Source: Methylobacterium radiotolerans JCM 2831 | Lineage (GTDB): Bacteria; Pseudomonadota; Alphaproteobacteria; Rhizobiales; Beijerinckiaceae | Assembly (NCBI RefSeq): GCF_000019725.1 | Contig: NC_010505.1 | Location: forward strand, 5,254,001 to 5,318,000 | Direction: 5' to 3' | DNA: 64,000 nt | In this document: in pieces, positions 9,131-18,516 of the stretch | How the letters are laid out: every line of letters begins with the position of its first letter | Numbering within the stretch: position 1 is the first letter of the stretch | The notes under the pieces: model-generated | What the model was told of the DNA's origin: nothing | Databases searched by the model: none | What the model saw: only the letters and a program-made list of their open reading frames with translations | Program-made: the position numbers and the translations under genes

Positions 9131-11128
9131 GTGACAATTGGGATACGCGCGCGCGTCTACGCGGGATTTGCAGTGCTCGTCATGATCACGGGCATCATCG
9201 GTGCATTCGCGATCTACCAGCAGGGTGTGATCAGTGACGACCACGCGCTTCAGGAGCGGGTGGAGCGGGGTGCACAATCGGTCCTGCTGATCGACGGTCA
9301 TGCCGCGCGCCTCATCGGAGCTGCCGAACGGTACCGGCTCCAGCCGGATCCCGATCTGATCGTCGCGATGGAGCAGACCCGGCGGGCGATCGAGCAGACC
9401 TGCGACAAGTACTTCTCGCTGGCCATCACGGACGGAGGGCGGAAGCTGTACGACGACATGCGGGAAGCCGCCCGCGCGATGAAGCCGGAGCTGGAGCGCC
9501 TCGCGGCCACGGGTGCGAGCCTGCGTGAGGCCAGGGCGAGACTCTACGAGACCGGCAATACCCTCACGGTCCTTCTCGGAAACATGCTCGCGGACGTGCG
9601 CGCCCGGGGCGGCGAGGCGATGCTGGCGCGGACCGAGCACATCGAGAATGCGATCCTGCGGTCCCGCATCGCGTCGGCCCGCTTCGTGATCGGCCTGGAT
9701 CCGCAGGATCGCAGCGCCTTCGAGCAGCGGGCCGAGCAGGCTCTGGCGACCCTGGACGCGTTCAAGGACACGCAGGGCGGCGCGGCCTTCGCGCAGCAGC
9801 TCAGGGCCGTCCGCGACGCGCTGATCGCCGCCGCGGCCGGCTTCCGCGCGTACGATCAGGCGGTGGCGTCGGCGAAGGCGACGTTCGAGACCGGGATCAA
9901 GCCCCACGCCGACGCCATCGACCGGCTCGGCGTCGCGCTGCGCGACCGGATCGTGGCCGCCGGCGAGCGGATTTCCCGGGACACCGCGCTGGCCGCCTCG
10001 CGGGCCCGGTACATCCTGATCGGTCTCGTCGCCGCGGCCCTGCTCCTCGGCGGTGTCCTGGCCCTCGTGCTGGCCCGCAGCATCATCCGGCCGGTCGCCG
10101 GCATGACGGAGGCGATGACGCGGCTGGCCGGCGGCGACCTTCAGGTCGCGGTGCCGCACCGCGACGCGCGCGACGAGATGGGCGCGATGGCCAAGGCCGT
10201 CGACGTCTTCCGCCAGAACGCCGTCGCCCGGGTCGAGCTGGAGGCGGCGCAGGCCGCCGAGCGGGAGGCCCGCCTGCGCCGGGCCGAGCGGGTCGAGCAG
10301 CGGGTCCAGACCTTCCAGCAGAAGATCGCCGCCTCGCTCGACATCGTCACGGCGGCGACCAGCGAGCTCGACGCGACCGCTCAGGCGATGACCCAGGTGG
10401 CCGAGAATACCAACAGCCAGGCGATGACGTCGAGCTCGGCCGCCGCGCAGACCTCGGCGAACGTCCAGACCGTCGCGTCGGCCGCCGAGGAGATGGTCTC
10501 CTCTCTCCAGGAGATCGAGCGGCAGGTCGTGCGCTCCAACGAGGTGGCCGGTCACGCCGCCCACGAGGCCGAGGCGACCAACGCCGCCATGGCGGGCCTG
10601 CGCGCGGCCGCCGAGCAGATCGGCGCCGCCGTGGTCATGATCTCCGGCATCGCGAACCAGACCAACCTGCTGGCCCTCAACGCCACCATCGAGGCGGCGC
10701 GGGCCGGCGAGGCGGGGCGCGGATTCGCGGTCGTGGCCTCCGAGGTGAAGGAGCTCGCCGCGCAGACGGCGCGGGCCACCGGGGAGATCGGCGGCCAGAT
10801 CGCCGCGATCCAGGCGTCCTCCGGGCAGGCCGCGGAGGCGATGGCGCAGATCGCCCGCACGATCGCCGCCGTGAACGAGATCAGCGGCGCCATCGCGGCG
10901 ACCGTGGTGCAGCAGACGGCGGCGACCGGCGAGATCTCGCGCAATGCCGGCGAGGCCGCGCGGGGCACGGAGGGTGTCTCGGCCAGCGTCGCGCGCGTGC
11001 TGGCCGCCGCCCGGGAGGCCGGCAGCGCCGCCGCGCAGGTCCAGAGCGCGGCGTCCGAGCTGGCGACCCAGTCCCTGACGGTCAAGCGCGAGGTCGCCAG
11101 CTTCCTCAGCGATATCCAGGCCGCGTGA
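9131..11128 (+). CDS. Methyl-accepting chemotaxis protein
   Basis: 665 residues from a GTG at 9131. A first membrane segment (about residues 8-30) is followed by a helical periplasmic sensor of ~270 residues, a second segment ([20 protein letters not shown]), a HAMP domain and a cytoplasmic signalling domain with the hairpin tip [19 protein letters not shown]. The frame is open back to 9056, but GTGGAAG sits about 8 bases before the GTG and that start places the membrane helix at the N-terminus, as usual. It relays signals to CheA/CheW; the ligand is unknown and no che genes are nearby. Confidence 0.88.
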   Translation: MTIGIRARVYAGFAVLVMITGIIGAFAIYQQGVISDDHALQERVERGAQSVLLIDGHAARLIGAAERYRLQPDPDLIVAMEQTRRAIEQTCDKYFSLAITDGGRKLYDDMREAARAMKPELERLAATGASLREARARLYETGNTLTVLLGNMLADVRARGGEAMLARTEHIENAILRSRIASARFVIGLDPQDRSAFEQRAEQALATLDAFKDTQGGAAFAQQLRAVRDALIAAAAGFRAYDQAVASAKATFETGIKPHADAIDRLGVALRDRIVAAGERISRDTALAASRARYILIGLVAAALLLGGVLALVLARSIIRPVAGMTEAMTRLAGGDLQVAVPHRDARDEMGAMAKAVDVFRQNAVARVELEAAQAAEREARLRRAERVEQRVQTFQQKIAASLDIVTAATSELDATAQAMTQVAENTNSQAMTSSSAAAQTSANVQTVASAAEEMVSSLQEIERQVVRSNEVAGHAAHEAEATNAAMAGLRAAAEQIGAAVVMISGIANQTNLLALNATIEAARAGEAGRGFAVVASEVKELAAQTARATGEIGGQIAAIQASSGQAAEAMAQIARTIAAVNEISGAIAATVVQQTAATGEISRNAGEAARGTEGVSASVARVLAAAREAGSAAAQVQSAASELATQSLTVKREVASFLSDIQAA

Positions 11129-11137
11129 GCGGGCGGC

Positions 11138-11989
11138 CTAGATCGCGGCGGCGGGATCGGTCTCGTCGCCGTCGCGGCTCCGCCGCTCGCGCGGCCGCCG
11201 CTCCAGGAACGAGCGGCCGATGGCGCGCAGCGGCGCCGTGAGCCGGCGGACATCCTCCGCCCGCTCCATGATGCGCTCGCCGTTGCGGATCTCCTTGTCG
11301 AGCCGCGCCATCGTCCGGGCCAGGGCCGGATCATCGTCGTCCAGCCAGACCTGGGTCACGCGGGCGAAGGCGATGACCACGCCCTGCAGCTTGAGCTGCC
11401 CGAGCGAACCCTCGGTGTCGATCCCGGCCGCCGCCAGCATGTAGCGGTGCGAGTTCAGCATGACGCCATTCAGCGCCAGCATCGAGAGCGGCTCGCCGCG
11501 GAGCGCGTAGGCGATCCGGCGCAGTGCCGGCTTGTAGGGCTCCATGGCGTCGAGGCGGCGCATCAGCACGTCGAACAGCCGCTCCCGGCTCGGCTCCTCC
11601 TCCAGGCCCGTGAGGTCGCCCTCCAGAACCTTGCGGTCGATGATGCGGGTCAGGCCGCCGAGGACAGCTCCCTTCGAGGGGAAGAGGTCGCGCAGCTCGG
11701 CCAGCGTGAGGCCGGCCTCGCGGGCGATGTCGCTAACCTCGATGTCGTTCCAGGGCTGCTCGGCGGCGAGGCGCATCAGGGCCTCGACGGCGGCCTCCCG
11801 GGGCGGCAGCTTCGGCGCACCGCCCTTCGCCCCCGCATCGGCAGCTTCGGCCGCACCGGCCCGGGCGGCCCCCGGCGCGACGCCCTCGGGCGCGACGCTC
11901 GCGTGGGCAGCGCTCTCTTGATCGGTGCCCGCCTTGGCGGGGCTCGCGGCCTTGCGGGGCCGCTTGGAGGGGGCTTTGCTGTCGGTCAT
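11138..11989 (-). CDS. TetR family transcriptional regulator
   Basis: 283 residues. A long Ala/Pro/Lys-rich N-terminal extension (about residues 1-60) precedes a TetR helix-turn-helix: EALMRLAAEQPWNDIEVSDI then AREAGLTLAELRDLFPSKGA. The C-terminal ligand/dimerisation half is helical. ATG at 11989 (MTDSK) was chosen; the frame is open further upstream but without supporting composition or a good ribosome-binding site. It converges with the chemoreceptor gene, only 9 bp apart. Target and effector are unknown; the unusually long basic N-terminal tail could add non-specific DNA binding (inference). Confidence 0.78.
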   Translation of the reverse strand: MTDSKAPSKRPRKAASPAKAGTDQESAAHASVAPEGVAPGAARAGAAEAADAGAKGGAPKLPPREAAVEALMRLAAEQPWNDIEVSDIAREAGLTLAELRDLFPSKGAVLGGLTRIIDRKVLEGDLTGLEEEPSRERLFDVLMRRLDAMEPYKPALRRIAYALRGEPLSMLALNGVMLNSHRYMLAAAGIDTEGSLGQLKLQGVVIAFARVTQVWLDDDDPALARTMARLDKEIRNGERIMERAEDVRRLTAPLRAIGRSFLERRPRERRSRDGDETDPAAAI

Positions 11990-12116
11990 GAGTCGGTCGC
12001 CCGGTCTGATCGGTCGTGTCGCCTCATGTAGGCGGACGGGCCGCGAAGGGCAGGTCCGTCGCGCGGCCATGCCGCACGGACGCCGCCCGATGTCAGCCCC
12101 CGCCATCAGCCCGATG

Positions 12117-12950
12117 TCAGCCGGACAGTTCCCCCGCCCGCCGACGGGCCGCGGCCACGGCCTCCCGCATCAGCGCGCCGAGGCCGTCCGGCCGCATCAG
12201 CACCTCGAGGGCCGCCGCGGTCGTGCCGCCGGGCGACGTGACGTTGCGGCGCAACTCCGCCGCCTCGGCCGGGCTGGCATCGAGGAGCGCGCCGGCCCCC
12301 GCCACGGTCGCCCGGGCGAGGCTGCGGGCGACCTCAGGTTCCAGGCCGGCCGCGATGCCGGCCTCCGCCAGGGTCTCGGCCAGCAGGAAGACGTAGGCCG
12401 GTCCGGAGCCCGAGACCGCCGTCACCGCGTCGATCTGCGCCTCGTCGGTGAGCCACGCCACCGCGCCGTTCGCGGCGAGCAGCGCCTCGGCGGCCGCCCG
12501 CTGCGCCGGGGTGACCTCGGGGCTCGCGCAGGCGCCGGTGGCGCCCCGGCCGATGCTCGCCGGGAGGTTGGGCATCGCCCGGACGATCGCGCGCGCCCGC
12601 GGCAGCCGGCCGCGGAGATCCGCGACGGTCTTGCCGGCCAGGATCGAGACGAGGAGCGTGTCGCGGCCGATGAGCCGGTCGAGCCCGGGGGCCGCCGTGT
12701 CCAGGCCCTGCGGCTTGATCCCCAGGACCAGGACGGCGCCGGGCTCGGGGTCGGTCGGGTTCAGGGCGATGCCCCGCTCGGTGCAGAGATCCACGATCGG
12801 GCGCGCGGGCACCGGGTCGACGATGGTGGTGCGGCGCGGGTCGAGGCCCGCGTCCAGCCAGCCCGCCAGCATCGCGCCGCCCATCTTGCCGGCCCCGGCC
12901 AGGACCAGGGAGGCGGGCATCCGCGCCGTCGAGGCGCCCGGCCCGGTCAC
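12117..12950 (-). CDS. proC: Pyrroline-5-carboxylate reductase
   Basis: 277 residues. The N-terminal NAD(P)-binding motif is VLAGAGKMGGAML, and the C-terminal dimerisation signature DAVTAVSGSGPAYVFLLAE plus NVTSPGGTTAAALEVL is diagnostic for ProC. It reduces pyrroline-5-carboxylate to proline. The GTG start at 12948-12950 overlaps the ybjN stop (GTGA), suggesting coupling; an ATG at 12920 (MPASLV) is the alternative and would give 267 residues. Confidence 0.93.
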   Translation of the reverse strand: MTGPGASTARMPASLVLAGAGKMGGAMLAGWLDAGLDPRRTTIVDPVPARPIVDLCTERGIALNPTDPEPGAVLVLGIKPQGLDTAAPGLDRLIGRDTLLVSILAGKTVADLRGRLPRARAIVRAMPNLPASIGRGATGACASPEVTPAQRAAAEALLAANGAVAWLTDEAQIDAVTAVSGSGPAYVFLLAETLAEAGIAAGLEPEVARSLARATVAGAGALLDASPAEAAELRRNVTSPGGTTAAALEVLMRPDGLGALMREAVAAARRRAGELSG

Positions 12951-13456
12951 GCCTCGCCTTCGGTCTCGAACAGGACGGCGTCGAGGGCCTCGCGGGCGCT
13001 CTTGCCGGCCCAGAGGACGAACTGGAACGCCTGGAAGTAGCGCTCGCAGGCGTCGACCGCCGTCCTCATCATGGTGGCGCATTGCGGATGGGTCGGGACG
13101 GCGCCGCCGGTCAGCAGCAGCGCGTGCCGGAACATCACCACGCTGTCGGTCGTCCAGAGGTCGAAGTGGCCGACCCAGAGCTGCTCGTTGATCAGGGCGA
13201 TGAGGCGCATCACCTCGGTGCGCTGCCGCTCCGGCACCTTGAGGTCGAAGGCGCAGGCGACGTGCAGCGCCTCGACGTCCTCGATCCACGTGAAGGCAAC
13301 GTTGTAGTCGGTCCAGCGACCGGGGCTCGTGACCGACATCTCGTCGGTCTCGGCCCGGTCGAAGATCCAGTCGCGCAGGGAGGCCAGCCGCTCGACGACG
13401 TCGAGCGGATGCTCGTTCCGGTCCGGGTCGTGGAAGTCGACGTTGAGAAGCGGCAT
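12947..13456 (-). CDS. YbjN domain-containing protein
   Basis: 169 residues matching the alphaproteobacterial YbjN group (PF10722): an N-terminal HPLDVVERLASLRDW helix, WTDYNVAFTWIEDVEALHVA strands and the LWVGHFDLWTTDSVVMFRHA block. YbjN-like folds resemble type III secretion chaperones; E. coli YbjN affects stress and motility, but the role of this group is not settled. It is followed by proC with a four-base overlap, a pairing common in alphaproteobacteria. Confidence 0.85.
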   Translation of the reverse strand: MPLLNVDFHDPDRNEHPLDVVERLASLRDWIFDRAETDEMSVTSPGRWTDYNVAFTWIEDVEALHVACAFDLKVPERQRTEVMRLIALINEQLWVGHFDLWTTDSVVMFRHALLLTGGAVPTHPQCATMMRTAVDACERYFQAFQFVLWAGKSAREALDAVLFETEGEA

Positions 13457-13746
13457 GACGATCCAAATGGACGGCCCGGACGAGATCCGGCCCGACGTGG
13501 CGGTGACGCGAAACCGGAGCGCGAGAACACTCCGAGAACTTGAACGACCGGCAGATCTAGGCCGGCGGTGATGCGATCGACTGTCGAAGCTCTGCGGACA
13601 TCGCCCCGCTGCCCCCGAATCACCCTATGCCCGACTATAGACCGGCCGTGACTCGCGACACAAAGTGCAGGTCACATTCAGTGAACAGGAAACCGGATCG
13701 TCGACGCCGCTTCCTGTGTAAAAGCCCGCGGCGTTGCCGCGGAGAC

Positions 13747-14031
13747 TCAGACCACCTCGCTCAGGCCCGCGGCGCCCGCTCCGGCGCTGCCGGCTCGCGC
13801 CTCCAGGGCCGCCACGCGGGCCGTCAGGGCCTCGTTCTGCGCCTGCAGCTGGGTCACGAGGTCGCGGAGCACGTCGAGCTCCTCGCGCGAGGCGATGTCG
13901 AGGTCGCGGACGACGCGCTCGAGCTGCGCCCGGACCACGGTCTCGGCCTCGCGGCGGACGCCCTGGGCGGCGCCGGCGGCGTCGGTCATCAGGCGGGCGA
14001 GGTCGTCGAACAGTCGATTGGAGGGGGGCAT
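13747..14031 (-). CDS. ubiK: UbiK-like accessory factor (BMFP/YqiC family)
   Basis: 94 residues. N-terminal amphipathic helix NRLFDDLARLMTDAAGAAQG, then a long C-terminal coiled coil (ELDVLRDLVTQLQAQNEALT, RVAALEAR), the architecture of the membrane-fusogenic BMFP/UbiK proteins that assist the ubiquinone biosynthesis complex in enterobacteria. The start at MPPSNRLFDD fits family length; the open frame upstream is basic and unlike it. Role in ubiquinone synthesis is inferred by family. Confidence 0.85.
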   Translation of the reverse strand: MPPSNRLFDDLARLMTDAAGAAQGVRREAETVVRAQLERVVRDLDIASREELDVLRDLVTQLQAQNEALTARVAALEARAGSAGAGAAGLSEVV

Positions 14032-14190
14032 CGGGGTCTCCCGGATCGGCCGGCTGCCGCGGCGGCCGCCTGACGGCGCGATTCGAGCCGACGAGATAGG
14101 AATCTTCGCGATGGGGAGCAACGCCCGGCCCGGTCCGGGACCGAGCGGGGAGGCGGAGCAGGGCCGTCGAGGCCCGCTCCGCCGACGCCA

Positions 14191-14439
14191 TCACATGTGG
14201 CGCATCATGCGGCGGTGCATGCGGCGATGCATCATCCGGCGCTCCATCCGGCGGTGCATCATGCGACGCTCCATGCGCCGGTGCATCATGCGGCGCTCCA
14301 TCGGGGTCAGGCGGACGTGGGTCACCGCGTCGGGGGCCGCGACGGCGCCGGGCATCGCGGGGGCCGCCGAGGCCGGCTGGACGAGGGCGGCGCCGCCGAG
14401 GGAGGCCAGCACGGCGAAGGCGAAGGTCAGTTTCCTCAC
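14191..14439 (-). CDS. Exported Met/Arg/His-rich repeat peptide
   Basis: 82 residues from a GTG preceded by GGAG about 8 bases upstream. Residues 1-25 form a clean signal peptide (KLTFAFAVLASLGGAALV, then ASA). After a short linker the last 36 residues are four copies of a 9-residue unit, three identical MERRMMHRR and one variant MHRRMMRHM. The mature peptide is strongly basic and packed with Met and His, side chains that bind Cu(I)/Cu(II) in periplasmic copper proteins; metal binding or nucleic-acid binding are guesses. It lies between ubiK and phoH, both on the same strand. Confidence 0.65.
   Translation of the reverse strand: MRKLTFAFAVLASLGGAALVQPASAAPAMPGAVAAPDAVTHVRLTPMERRMMHRRMERRMMHRRMERRMMHRRMHRRMMRHM
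14194..14301 (-). repeat. 27-bp coding tandem repeat, 4 units
   Basis: Four head-to-tail 27-base units encode MERRMMHRR (x3) and a degenerate fourth. On the plus strand they read as recurring GCGCTCCAT and GCGGTGCATCAT blocks. Copy number is likely to vary between strains by slippage. Confidence 0.8.
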
Positions 14440-14572
14440 GAGGAGACTCCAGTTCTCTGAAGGCCGGGCTCGGCGCCCGGTTCATCCTCCCGGATGGGAG
14501 GTGCGGAGAGTCGTCTCGTGCCGGGGGACGGCACGGCGGGCCTGCGAGGACCCGCCGCCATCAACTTTCGAT

Positions 14573-15289
14573 TTAGAGATTCGTTTCCTCGAACGCCTTC
14601 ACCCACTCGGCGCAGATGCCCGAGCGGACGATGTCGTTGCGGGTGAACTCCACCACCGGGATCGGCATCATCCGGCTCTTGACCATGTGCATGACGGTGC
14701 GCAGGCCCGAGGTCTCGCGGAGATCCGTCTGCGAGACGTCGCCGTTGATGATGACCTGGCAATCGTCGCCGATCCGGGTCAGGAACATCTTGATCTCGTT
14801 GATCGTGGTGTTCTGCGCCTCGTCCAGGATCACGAGGCAGTTCTTGAAGGTCCGGCCGCGCATCACCTCGAAGGGGACGATCTCGATGTCGCCGGTCTTC
14901 AGGGCGATCTCGAAGGCGGCGGCGCCCATGCGCTCCTTCATGGCCTCGGTGAGCGGGGCGACCCAGGGGGCGATCTTCTCTTCCAGGGTGCCGGGGAAGT
15001 AGCCCAGCGACCGGCCCGAGGGCACGTTCGGGCGGGTGATGACGACCTTGGCGATGCGGCGCTGGCGGAGCTGGTCCGCCGCGCGGGTGCCGGCGATGAA
15101 GGTCTTGCCGGTGCCGGCGGGCCCCAGGACGATGACCTGCGGCGAGCGGGCGAGGGCGTCGAGGTACTCGGCTTGGCGCTCGGTGAGCGGTTGGATGGGA
15201 GCGAGATTGCGTTCTTCGTCGAAGCGTGTGCGATGAATGCGGGACGTGCGGTCTTCAACCAGTTCAAGTCGTGCGCGGCGTCTCTTCAT
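14573..15289 (-). CDS. PhoH family protein (PhoH2-like/PhoH-like ATPase)
   Basis: 238 residues. Walker A GPAGTGKT near residues 56-63 and Walker B CLVILDEAQN near 151-160 fit the PhoH ATPase core (PF02562). The first start in the frame is TTG at 15304, but an ATG at 15289 has GGAG about 9 bases upstream and gives the usual MKRRRARLEL opening. PhoH proteins are predicted RNA-associated ATPases induced by phosphate or other stress; here the gene stands alone rather than next to ybeY. Confidence 0.88.
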   Translation of the reverse strand: MKRRRARLELVEDRTSRIHRTRFDEERNLAPIQPLTERQAEYLDALARSPQVIVLGPAGTGKTFIAGTRAADQLRQRRIAKVVITRPNVPSGRSLGYFPGTLEEKIAPWVAPLTEAMKERMGAAAFEIALKTGDIEIVPFEVMRGRTFKNCLVILDEAQNTTINEIKMFLTRIGDDCQVIINGDVSQTDLRETSGLRTVMHMVKSRMMPIPVVEFTRNDIVRSGICAEWVKAFEETNL

Positions 15290-15702
15290 GGATGTACACT
15301 CCAACGGGACTTGCCAACCTGGATCTGTATCTGAACTGCCGTTTACCTGCGTGCTCCCGGGTCTACTCGTTTGCGGAACTTAATACCGGCCCCAGGCCGA
15401 AGGTTCCGCCCCGCGCTCGTCCGCCTGTGGAGAGCGTCACGACGTTCCGTGCGCGGCCGAATACGCGATGCAACTGACGCACCATCGCGATTCGCGCCCG
15501 ACGATTGCGCGTCGGGTGTGACTAAGGGGTGACGGTCGGTCGAGAGGCTTCGGAAAAGCCGCGCGGCTGGCGCGGATGCATCAGGTTCGGGACGGTGGTG
15601 TCGCGGTGACGCGGCATCCGGCACGATCGCGATCCTCCCCGCCCGCACGGGCGAAGCCGGCCGACCCTGCCGCCCTGACACGTCCGGGCTTGGTCGGCGG
15701 GA
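15290..15702. other. 413-bp gap upstream of phoH
   Basis: Between the phoH start and the end of the UvrD-like helicase gene, both on the minus strand, so it must contain the phoH promoter. No gene, tRNA or clear -35/-10 pair was recognised; small open frames have no family resemblance. Confidence 0.4.
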
Positions 15703-18096
15703 CTAGCTTGATCCGGCCTGGACGAAGCTGTCGAGGACCATCTTCCGGCCGGCCTTGTCGAAGTCAACGGTCAGCTTGTTGCCGTCGACCGCGGCGACCG
15801 TTCCGGGGCCGAACTTGGTGTGGAAGACCCGCTGGCCGGCCTGGAAGGCCGAGGGCGCGCCGGTCGACTTGGCGATCAGCTCGCCCTCGATCTGGCGCGG
15901 ACCGCCCGCTTGGCCGCCGGACCGGCCGCCCGGGGCCGCCGCGCGGAAGCCGCCCGCGGCGCCGAACCCGGACCGGCCGCCCGGCGCGGTGTTGGCCTGC
16001 GCCCGCTGCCAGCCCGGCGTGCCGTAGCTCGACCCGAACGGCGCCGGGTTGCGGTCGAACCGCGAGGTGCCGGCGGAGAATTGGGCGGGGGCCTCGACCA
16101 CGTCGACCGCCGTCTCGGGCAGCTCGTCGATGAACCGGGACGGGATGGTCGAGGACCAGAGCCCGTGGATGCGCCGGTTGACCGCGAAGGACAGCTTCGC
16201 GCGCTTGCGCGCCCGGGTCAGGCCGACATGGGCGAGGCGCCGCTCCTCCTCCAGGCCCGCCCGGCCGCTCTCGTCCAGCGCGCGCTGGTTCGGGAACAGG
16301 CCGTCCTCCCAGCCGGGAAGGAACACGGTGTCGAACTCGAGCCCCTTGGCGGCGTGGAGCGTCATCAGCGAGACCCGCTCGGCGCCCTCGGCCTCGGAGG
16401 CCTCCATCACCAGGGAGACGTGCTCCAGGAAGGCCGCGAGGTCGGGGAACTCCTCCATGGAGCGGACGAATTCCTTCAGGTTCTCCAGCCGGCCGGCGGC
16501 GTCGGCGGAGCGGTCCTTCTGCCACATCTCGGTGTAGCCGGACTCCTCAAGGATGGTCTGCGCGACCTCGCTGTGCGGCTGCGATTCCACGAGCCGCGCC
16601 CACCGCGAGAAACTCTCGGTGAGCGCCCGCAGGGTGGAGCGGACCCGGGGCTTCAGCTCGTCGGTCTCGCACAGGCGCTCCGCGGCGATCCGCAGCGGCA
16701 GCCGGTTGGCGCGGCCGTAGGTGTGGAGCTGCTGCAGGGTAGCGTCGCCCAGGCCGCGCTTCGGCGTGTTCACGATCCGCTCGAAGGCGAGGTCGTCGCT
16801 GACGTTCACGGTGGCGCGCAGGTAGGCCAGCGCGTCGCGGATCTCGGCGCGCTCGTAGAAGCGCGGGCCGCCGATGACCCGGTAGGGCAGCCCGAGCTGG
16901 ACGAACCGGTCCTCGATCTCGCGCATCTGCGCGGAGATCCGCACCAGCACGGCGATCTCCGACAGGGGGTGCTGCTTGGACTGGAGGGATTCGATCGACT
17001 CGGCGAGCATCCGCGCCTCCTCCTCGGAATCCCACGCGCCCGTGACGGTGACGCGCTCGCCCGGCTCGTCGTCGGTGCGCAGGGTCTTGCCGAGGCGGCT
17101 CTCGTTCTTGGCGATCAGCCCGGAGGCGGCGGCCAGGATGTGGCCGGTGGAGCGGTAGTTGCGCTCCAGCCGCACCACCACCGCGCCCGGGAAGTCGTGC
17201 TCGAAGCGCAGGATGTTGTCGACCTCGGCGCCGCGCCAGCCGTAGATCGACTGGTCGTCGTCGCCCACGCAGGCGATGTTCTTCCGGGCCTGCGCCAGCA
17301 GGCGCAGCCACAGGTACTGGGCGACGTTGGTGTCCTGGTACTCGTCGACCAGGATGTAGCGGAACCGGTCCTGGTAATTGGCCAGGACGTCGGGGTTCTC
17401 CCGCCAGAGCTTGAGGCAGAGCAGCAGGAGATCGCCGAAATCGACGGCGTTCAGCGTCGCGAGCCGGGCCTGGTAGGCCGTGTAGAGGGCGCCGCCCTTG
17501 CCGAACGCGAAGGCCGCGGCCTCGCCCGGGGGCACCTGCTCGGGGCCGAGGCCGCGGTTCTTCCAGCCGTCGACGGCGTGCGACAGGGCCCGGGCCGGCC
17601 AGCGCTTCTCGTCGACGTTCTGGTCGGCGATGACCTGCTTCATCAGCCGGAGCTGGTCGTCGGTGCCGAGGATGGTGAAGTCGGATTTGAGCCCGACCAG
17701 CTCGGCGTGGCGGCGCAGGATCTTGGTGCCGATGGCGTGGAAGGTGCCGAGCCAGGGCATGCCCTCGCCGGCCGGCCCGATCAGCGCGCCGATCCGGTGC
17801 TTCATCTCCCGGGCGGCCTTGTTGGTGAAGGTCACCGCCAGGATGTCGAAGGGACGCGCCCGCCCGGTGGCGATCAGGTGGGCGATGCGGGTGGTCAGCA
17901 CCCGGGTCTTGCCGGTGCCGGCGCCGGCCAGCACCAGGACCGGGCCCTCCGTGGTCTCGACGGCGCGGCGCTGCTCGGGGTTCAGCCCCTCGAGGTAGCC
18001 GGCCGACTCGCGGCGGAGGGCGCCCATGGCGCGGGCGGCGATGGACGTGGCGGGCGCGCCGTCCCCGGCGGCCTGCGGATGCGGACGGTTCTGCAT
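15703..18096 (-). CDS. uvrD: ATP-dependent DNA helicase, UvrD/PcrA type
   Basis: 797 residues, a superfamily 1A helicase. Motif I is LAGAGTGKTRVLTTR near residues 45-59, motif II VDEYQDTN, motif III GDDDQSIYGWRGA, and motif VI is in HVGLTRARKR. The C-terminus has a Gly/Arg/Ala-rich linker and a small Tudor-like end (GQRVFHTKFGPGTV), as in UvrD/PcrA. The ATG at 18096 is preceded by GGGAAG. It unwinds DNA 3' to 5' in mismatch and excision repair. The open frame continues upstream but is basic low-complexity. Confidence 0.93.
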   Translation of the reverse strand: MQNRPHPQAAGDGAPATSIAARAMGALRRESAGYLEGLNPEQRRAVETTEGPVLVLAGAGTGKTRVLTTRIAHLIATGRARPFDILAVTFTNKAAREMKHRIGALIGPAGEGMPWLGTFHAIGTKILRRHAELVGLKSDFTILGTDDQLRLMKQVIADQNVDEKRWPARALSHAVDGWKNRGLGPEQVPPGEAAAFAFGKGGALYTAYQARLATLNAVDFGDLLLLCLKLWRENPDVLANYQDRFRYILVDEYQDTNVAQYLWLRLLAQARKNIACVGDDDQSIYGWRGAEVDNILRFEHDFPGAVVVRLERNYRSTGHILAAASGLIAKNESRLGKTLRTDDEPGERVTVTGAWDSEEEARMLAESIESLQSKQHPLSEIAVLVRISAQMREIEDRFVQLGLPYRVIGGPRFYERAEIRDALAYLRATVNVSDDLAFERIVNTPKRGLGDATLQQLHTYGRANRLPLRIAAERLCETDELKPRVRSTLRALTESFSRWARLVESQPHSEVAQTILEESGYTEMWQKDRSADAAGRLENLKEFVRSMEEFPDLAAFLEHVSLVMEASEAEGAERVSLMTLHAAKGLEFDTVFLPGWEDGLFPNQRALDESGRAGLEEERRLAHVGLTRARKRAKLSFAVNRRIHGLWSSTIPSRFIDELPETAVDVVEAPAQFSAGTSRFDRNPAPFGSSYGTPGWQRAQANTAPGGRSGFGAAGGFRAAAPGGRSGGQAGGPRQIEGELIAKSTGAPSAFQAGQRVFHTKFGPGTVAAVDGNKLTVDFDKAGRKMVLDSFVQAGSS

Positions 18097-18516
18097 CCCG
18101 CTTCCCTGGACCAAATCGCGAACGGCGTCGAGGCCGTTCGCGCCGCGAAGGGGGGCGGAGCCATGAAACGCGGCTGCCCGCGCCGGGACGATCCGGGGTC
18201 TGCAGGCGCGCGCCGCCTTCCCCTCGGCGGCCGCGGATCGGCACGTGTGCGACCGGGGGGCGCCAGCCGCGGAGCGCGACGAGCCCCCTCTCCTCCACGG
18301 GAGAGGGGACCCGCGCCGGGTCCGGAGGCCGCAGGCCCGGCGTGCCGCGAGCCGCCTCGCGCGCAGCCCGAGAGCCGCTCCCGACCGTGGCATCGCCGCT
18401 GGCGCCCCCGGCGGCTTATCGTGCTATGGCCGTGGCGACTGACTCGCGGGGGCACGCGGGGCACGGCGGCCCGGTGAGGTCGCGGCCTCGCGCAGAGATG
18501 GTGCGGAACGGGACCA
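18097..18516. other. 420-bp divergent gap between uvrD and asmA
   Basis: Very GC-rich; the only open frames are Arg/Pro-rich and lack a counterpart in known families. It should hold the promoters of both divergent genes, but none could be read with confidence. Confidence 0.4.

Noticed and set aside
14194..14301. CRISPR-like array
   Set aside because: Repeats are contiguous without spacers and encode an in-frame peptide; the same holds for 51614-51673 and 35382-35429.
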